Shown: positions 6,539 to 9,867 of the stretch, in pieces | How positions within the stretch are numbered: position 1 is the stretch's first letter | Layout: each line of letters starts with the position of its first letter | From: an uncultured Alphaproteobacteria bacterium | GTDB taxonomy: Bacteria; Pseudomonadota; Alphaproteobacteria; Caulobacterales; Parvularculaceae | Assembly: GCA_938003575.1 (NCBI GenBank) | Contig: CALKYG010000374.1 | Location: 1 to 9,867, forward strand | Length of the DNA: 9,867 nt | Reading direction: 5' to 3' | Notes under the pieces: generated by a model | The model's input: the letters and a program-made list of their open reading frames with translations, nothing else | Database searches by the model: none | What the model was told of the DNA's origin: nothing | Program-made: the position numbers and the translations under genes

Positions 6539-8119
6539 ATGCCCAAAGTCCTCATTTCCGACGAGCTTTCCGAAACCGCGGTCAACATCTTCAAGGAACG
6601 CGGGGTCGATGTCGCTTACGAGCCGAAGCTTGGCAAGGACAAGGCGAAGCTCGAGCAGGTGATCGGCCTTTACGACGGCCTCGCGGTCCGCTCCGCGACT
6701 AAGGCGACAGCGGCGCTCATCGCCGCCGGCAAAAGGCTAAGAGTGATCGGGCGCGCCGGCATCGGCGTCGATAACATCGATATACAGGCGGCGACTGCGG
6801 CGGGGGTCGTCGTCATGAATACGCCTTACGGCAACGCCATCACCACCGCGGAGCACTCGATCGCCATGATGTTCGCCGCGGCGCGCCAGATCCCGCAGGC
6901 GAACGCCTCGACGCACGCCGGCAAGTGGGAGAAATCGCGCTTCATGGGCGTTGAACTGTTCGGAAAGACGCTCGGCGTCATCGGTTGCGGCAATATCGGC
7001 GGCATCGTCGCGGACCGCGCCGTCGCGCTCAAAATGCGCGTGATCGCTTTTGATCCTTATCTGACGGATGCGCGTGCGGTCGAACTCGGCGTTGAGAAGG
7101 TCGATCTCGATACCTTGCTCGTCCGCTCCGACATCATCACGCTGCACACGCCATTGACCGAACAGACGAAGAACATCCTTTCTGCGAAGGCGCTCGCAAA
7201 AACAAAAAGAGGCGTCATCATCGTCAACTGCGCGCGCGGCGGCCTTCTTGACGAGGCGGCGCTGAAAGCGGGACTGGATTCCGGCAGGATAGGCGCTGCG
7301 GCATTGGACGTCTTCGCAGTAGAGCCTGCAACCGAGCATCCGCTGTTCGGCAATGAAAAGGTCGTGTTGACGCCGCATCTCGGCGCTTCGACGAACGAAG
7401 CACAAGAGAACGTGGCGATTCAGATCGCCGAACAGATGTCCGACTATCTGTTGCGCGGCGCCGTGACGAATGCGCTCAACATGCCGTCGATCACCGCCGA
7501 AGAGGCGCCGCGCCTGAAGCCGTTTATCACGCTTGCAGAAAATCTCGGCAAATTTGCGGGCCAGTTGACGGAAACAAGCGTTAAGGCGATCGAAGTCGTC
7601 TATGCGGGCGGCGTCGCCAGGCTCAACACCCGTCCGATGACGGCGGCGGCGGTAGCGGGCGTTCTTCGTCCGATGCTCGCGGAGGTCAACATCGTCAACG
7701 CGCCGATGATCGCCAAGGAGCGCGGGATCGCCATTGCTGAAACCTATCGCGACGACGCGGAAAACTTCGAGAGCGTCATCCGTCTGAGAATTGTCACCGA
7801 ACGACAGGACCGTTCCGTATCGGGCGCGCTCTTTGGGCAGACGCCGCGCATCGTCGAGATTAAGGGTGTCGAGATGGAGGCGTCCTTCGCGCCGCACATG
7901 CTCTTCGTGTCGAACGCCGACAAGCCGGGCTTCATCGGCGCGCTTGGCCAGACGCTCGGCGCGGCGAACGTCAACATCGCGACCTTCAATCTGGGCCGAT
8001 CTGCGCCCGGCGCCGACGCGATCGCATTGCTCGCCGTCGACGATATGGTTTCCGAGCAGGTGCTCGCGAAAGTTGCAAGCTTGCCTCATGTCAAGCAGGC
8101 GAAATCGCTCGCCTTCTGA
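6539..8119 (+). CDS. serA: D-3-phosphoglycerate dehydrogenase
   Basis: Oxidises 3-phosphoglycerate to 3-phosphohydroxypyruvate with NAD+, the first step of serine synthesis, just before the SerC reaction. The 526-residue length marks the long form. Residues 1-310 make the catalytic and Rossmann domains: GRAGIGVDNID (71-81), nucleotide-binding GCGNIGG (149-155), cofactor-selecting Asp172, and catalytic Arg233 (CARGG), Glu262 (VEP) and His280 (LTPHLGAS). An intervening ASB-like regulatory domain spans about 320-450, and a C-terminal ACT domain about 453-526 (HMLFVSNADKPGFIGALG). ACT domains commonly bind serine for feedback control, but whether this one does is not visible. ATG 6539 gives the standard MPKVLISD start, though the ribosome binding site is weak (GAAAG). 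All catalytic residues are present. Confidence 0.97.
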   Translation: MPKVLISDELSETAVNIFKERGVDVAYEPKLGKDKAKLEQVIGLYDGLAVRSATKATAALIAAGKRLRVIGRAGIGVDNIDIQAATAAGVVVMNTPYGNAITTAEHSIAMMFAAARQIPQANASTHAGKWEKSRFMGVELFGKTLGVIGCGNIGGIVADRAVALKMRVIAFDPYLTDARAVELGVEKVDLDTLLVRSDIITLHTPLTEQTKNILSAKALAKTKRGVIIVNCARGGLLDEAALKAGLDSGRIGAAALDVFAVEPATEHPLFGNEKVVLTPHLGASTNEAQENVAIQIAEQMSDYLLRGAVTNALNMPSITAEEAPRLKPFITLAENLGKFAGQLTETSVKAIEVVYAGGVARLNTRPMTAAAVAGVLRPMLAEVNIVNAPMIAKERGIAIAETYRDDAENFESVIRLRIVTERQDRSVSGALFGQTPRIVEIKGVEMEASFAPHMLFVSNADKPGFIGALGQTLGAANVNIATFNLGRSAPGADAIALLAVDDMVSEQVLAKVASLPHVKQAKSLAF

Positions 8120-8177
8120 GCGCGGGCCTTTGAAATTCAAATTCTGCAGCGTCACCAAAACTGGAGAAGAACGGACG

Positions 8178-8438
8178 ATGCCGAAGAAATCCGCGTCCAG
8201 ACAGTCAAAGCCGCCCCGCAAGACGCCGCGCGATATCGAAAAGGCCTATGCGGCCAAGCAGTTCGCGGCGAAACTTCGCCGTTTCGCAGATGCGGTCGAA
8301 ACGGGTGAAGCGTTCACGATTCAAGTCGCGGGAGAACGGCTCCGAGTGCCGAAAGGCGCGCGCTTCACCATCGAGCATGAACGCGACGACGCCGGCGAGG
8401 AGATCGAGTTCCAGATCAAATGGACCAACGCCGTTTGA
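8178..8438 (+). CDS. Small amphi-Trp domain-containing protein
   Basis: An 86-residue protein with a lysine/arginine-rich N terminus (PKKSASRQSKPPRK). A helix follows (AAKQFAAKLRRFADAVETG, about 25-43), then alternating beta-strand residues (AFTIQVAGERLRVP, FTIEHERD, EEIEFQIKW) ending in the Lys-Trp typical of the amphi-Trp domain. That domain is known only as a conserved small module and I know of no assigned biochemical role. ATG 8178 has GGAGAAG eight bases upstream. The same frame is open leftward into serA, but that stretch is a shadow of serA. It lies 58 bp after serA with no visible terminator between, so it probably shares the serC-serA transcript. The basic tail could suggest nucleic acid contact, which is inference only. 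Confidence 0.8.
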   Translation: MPKKSASRQSKPPRKTPRDIEKAYAAKQFAAKLRRFADAVETGEAFTIQVAGERLRVPKGARFTIEHERDDAGEEIEFQIKWTNAV

Positions 8439-8453
8439 CGCTTCGGCCGTGCG

Positions 8454-8993
8454 TCACTTCGCCGCCCGGCGTTTGTAGAGTCCTGTAAACCAGTCGCTCC
8501 ACTCTTCCTTGGCGTCGTCATATTGCTGGAAATACTGGGTGACCGAACCGTCCCCGTTCGGCGTCCATGTCCCACGGAACTTCGCGCCATTGCCCGGCTG
8601 ACCCGCGCCATAACCGATCGTCCCCTCCAGCACCATTTCGCCTTTTTCGTTGAGCCCGCCTTGATAATCGATCGTTGCGCCGGCGCTCACCCAGACCTGG
8701 CGCCATTTTCCGGATTCGAGATCGACGAAATTATAGCTTTGCCCGCTGGAGCCGCCGGCGCCGGTCCATCGCTCAACGAGGAGACAGCCTCTTTCCTCCG
8801 ATGTGATTGAATTGACGCCCGCGAGCTTGCCCGCGGGGTCATAGACTTCCCATTCGCCGAGCCAGAAATCGAACTGTCTAAAAACCTCGTCGGAACAGGG
8901 CGGCGGGACGGCTGCCGACGCGGTCGACTGCGCATGGGCGCAGGCCGCGGGGACCGCCGCGGCCGCGGCGAGAGCGAGATTGAAAAGCCTCAT
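8454..8993 (-). CDS. Secreted protein of unknown function, DUF1579-like
   Basis: A 179-residue protein with a clear Sec signal peptide: Arg2, a hydrophobic alanine-rich core, and a probable signal peptidase I cut after AHA (residue 21). It is therefore likely periplasmic or exported. The mature part begins with a short Ala/Pro linker and then FDFWLGEWEV (41-50), a pattern seen in DUF1579-like, calycin-type beta proteins. Strand-like segments such as YNFVDLESGKWRQVWVS and GEMVLEGTIGYG follow. There are eight tryptophans, and two mature cysteines (33 and 70) could form a disulfide. The start is firm: GGAGG lies seven bases before the ATG. It converges with the amphi-Trp gene (15-bp gap) and diverges from purA. 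No enzymatic motif was recognised, and the family call is tentative. Confidence 0.75.
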   Translation of the reverse strand: MRLFNLALAAAAAVPAACAHAQSTASAAVPPPCSDEVFRQFDFWLGEWEVYDPAGKLAGVNSITSEERGCLLVERWTGAGGSSGQSYNFVDLESGKWRQVWVSAGATIDYQGGLNEKGEMVLEGTIGYGAGQPGNGAKFRGTWTPNGDGSVTQYFQQYDDAKEEWSDWFTGLYKRRAAK

Positions 8994-9026
8994 GGTTTGC
9001 CTCCTGCCTGCCGGTGCGCCGGCGCC

Positions 9027-9032
9027 ACTATA
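9027..9032 (-). promoter_or_regulatory. Possible -10 element for the secreted-protein gene
   Basis: Read on the minus strand this is TATAGT, about 34 bases before the gene's ATG and in an unusually A/T-rich spot for this GC-rich gap. No good -35 stands 16-18 bases upstream of it, so it is a weak call. Confidence 0.3.
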
Positions 9033-9083
9033 AATGACACCGCGCTCGCCGGCATCATCAATGGAATGACCGCGGACCGCGCA

Positions 9084-9111
9084 TTGACCCCGGCGCCGGG
9101 GCGCCTATGGT
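9084..9111 (+). promoter_or_regulatory. Probable purA promoter with a palindrome in the spacer
   Basis: TTGACC (9084-9089), a 16-base spacer and TATGGT (9106-9111) form a fair sigma-70-type promoter, about 30 bases before the purA ATG. The perfect 14-bp palindrome CCCCGGCGCCGGGG (9088-9101) overlaps the end of the -35 and most of the spacer. A protein bound there could block RNA polymerase, but such GC-rich palindromes also arise by chance in genomes like this one. Confidence 0.45.
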
Positions 9112-9141
9112 GCGCCGCGACAGCAACGGGCCGAGGAATTC

Positions 9142-9867
<726 letters not shown>

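Noticed and set aside
7791..8177. A long upstream extension of the amphi-Trp frame into serA
   Set aside because: The extension is Arg/Ser-rich shadow translation of the serA ACT region. ATG 8178 has its own ribosome binding site and gives a normal-sized amphi-Trp protein.
6737..8221. A 494-codon open frame on the minus strand antisense to serA
   Set aside because: It is directly opposite an intact, fully recognisable serA. The translation is rich in Arg and Asp with no domain pattern, as expected for a shadow frame in high-GC coding DNA.
8437..8455. GACGC/GCGTC hairpin between the convergent amphi-Trp and secreted-protein genes as a bidirectional terminator
   Set aside because: A 5-bp stem with a 9-base loop and no T-run on either strand is too weak to call.
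8944..8993. Lipoprotein signal at Cys18 of the secreted protein
   Set aside because: The residues before the cysteine are P-A-A, with Pro at -3 where a lipobox needs Leu or similar. An AHA signal peptidase I site follows and fits better.

Overview
The window looks like ordinary high-GC alphaproteobacterial chromosome. The order folP-glmM, the alphaproteobacterial-type SerC followed by SerA, and purA downstream all fit that class. I cannot name the genus from sequence alone. Nothing points to a phage, plasmid, insertion sequence, CRISPR array or genomic island. No tRNA or rRNA gene was recognised, and no gene-free stretch exceeds 300 bases. Two genes run off the edges: folP at the left and purA at the right.

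Left part (1-3167): the C-terminal two thirds of dihydropteroate synthase (folate), then a complete phosphoglucosamine mutase (UDP-GlcNAc and cell wall precursors) on the plus strand. A 63-residue, two-helix membrane protein of unknown function lies on the minus strand and meets glmM tail to tail, the two stop codons sharing the palindrome CTAG. It is divergent from a TTG-started thiD (HMP/HMP-P kinase, thiamine).

Middle (3168-5315): a PhzF-family isomerase/epimerase-like protein on the plus strand, whose end overlaps by 16 bp the end of a ten-helix EamA/DMT-family transporter on the minus strand. Between the transporter and serC lies a 174-bp divergent control region. It holds a perfect 11-bp inverted repeat, a third half-site copy, a TTGACG box, and two perfect tandem 6-bp hairpins directly before serC. 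The second hairpin overlaps the serC ribosome binding site. This matches, from memory, the layout of the alphaproteobacterial serC leader RNA motif and is the most interesting non-coding structure here.

Right part (5316-9867): serC and serA encode two consecutive enzymes of the phosphorylated serine pathway. A small amphi-Trp domain protein follows on the same strand. A secreted protein of unknown function (possibly DUF1579-like) sits on the minus strand, divergent from purA (adenylosuccinate synthetase, AMP synthesis), which has a plausible promoter with a 14-bp palindrome in its spacer.

Overall this is a housekeeping region for folate, amino sugar, thiamine, serine and purine synthesis, with a few accessory genes of unclear role. 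I found no convincing undescribed system. The regulatory structures before serC, thiD and purA deserve the closest look.
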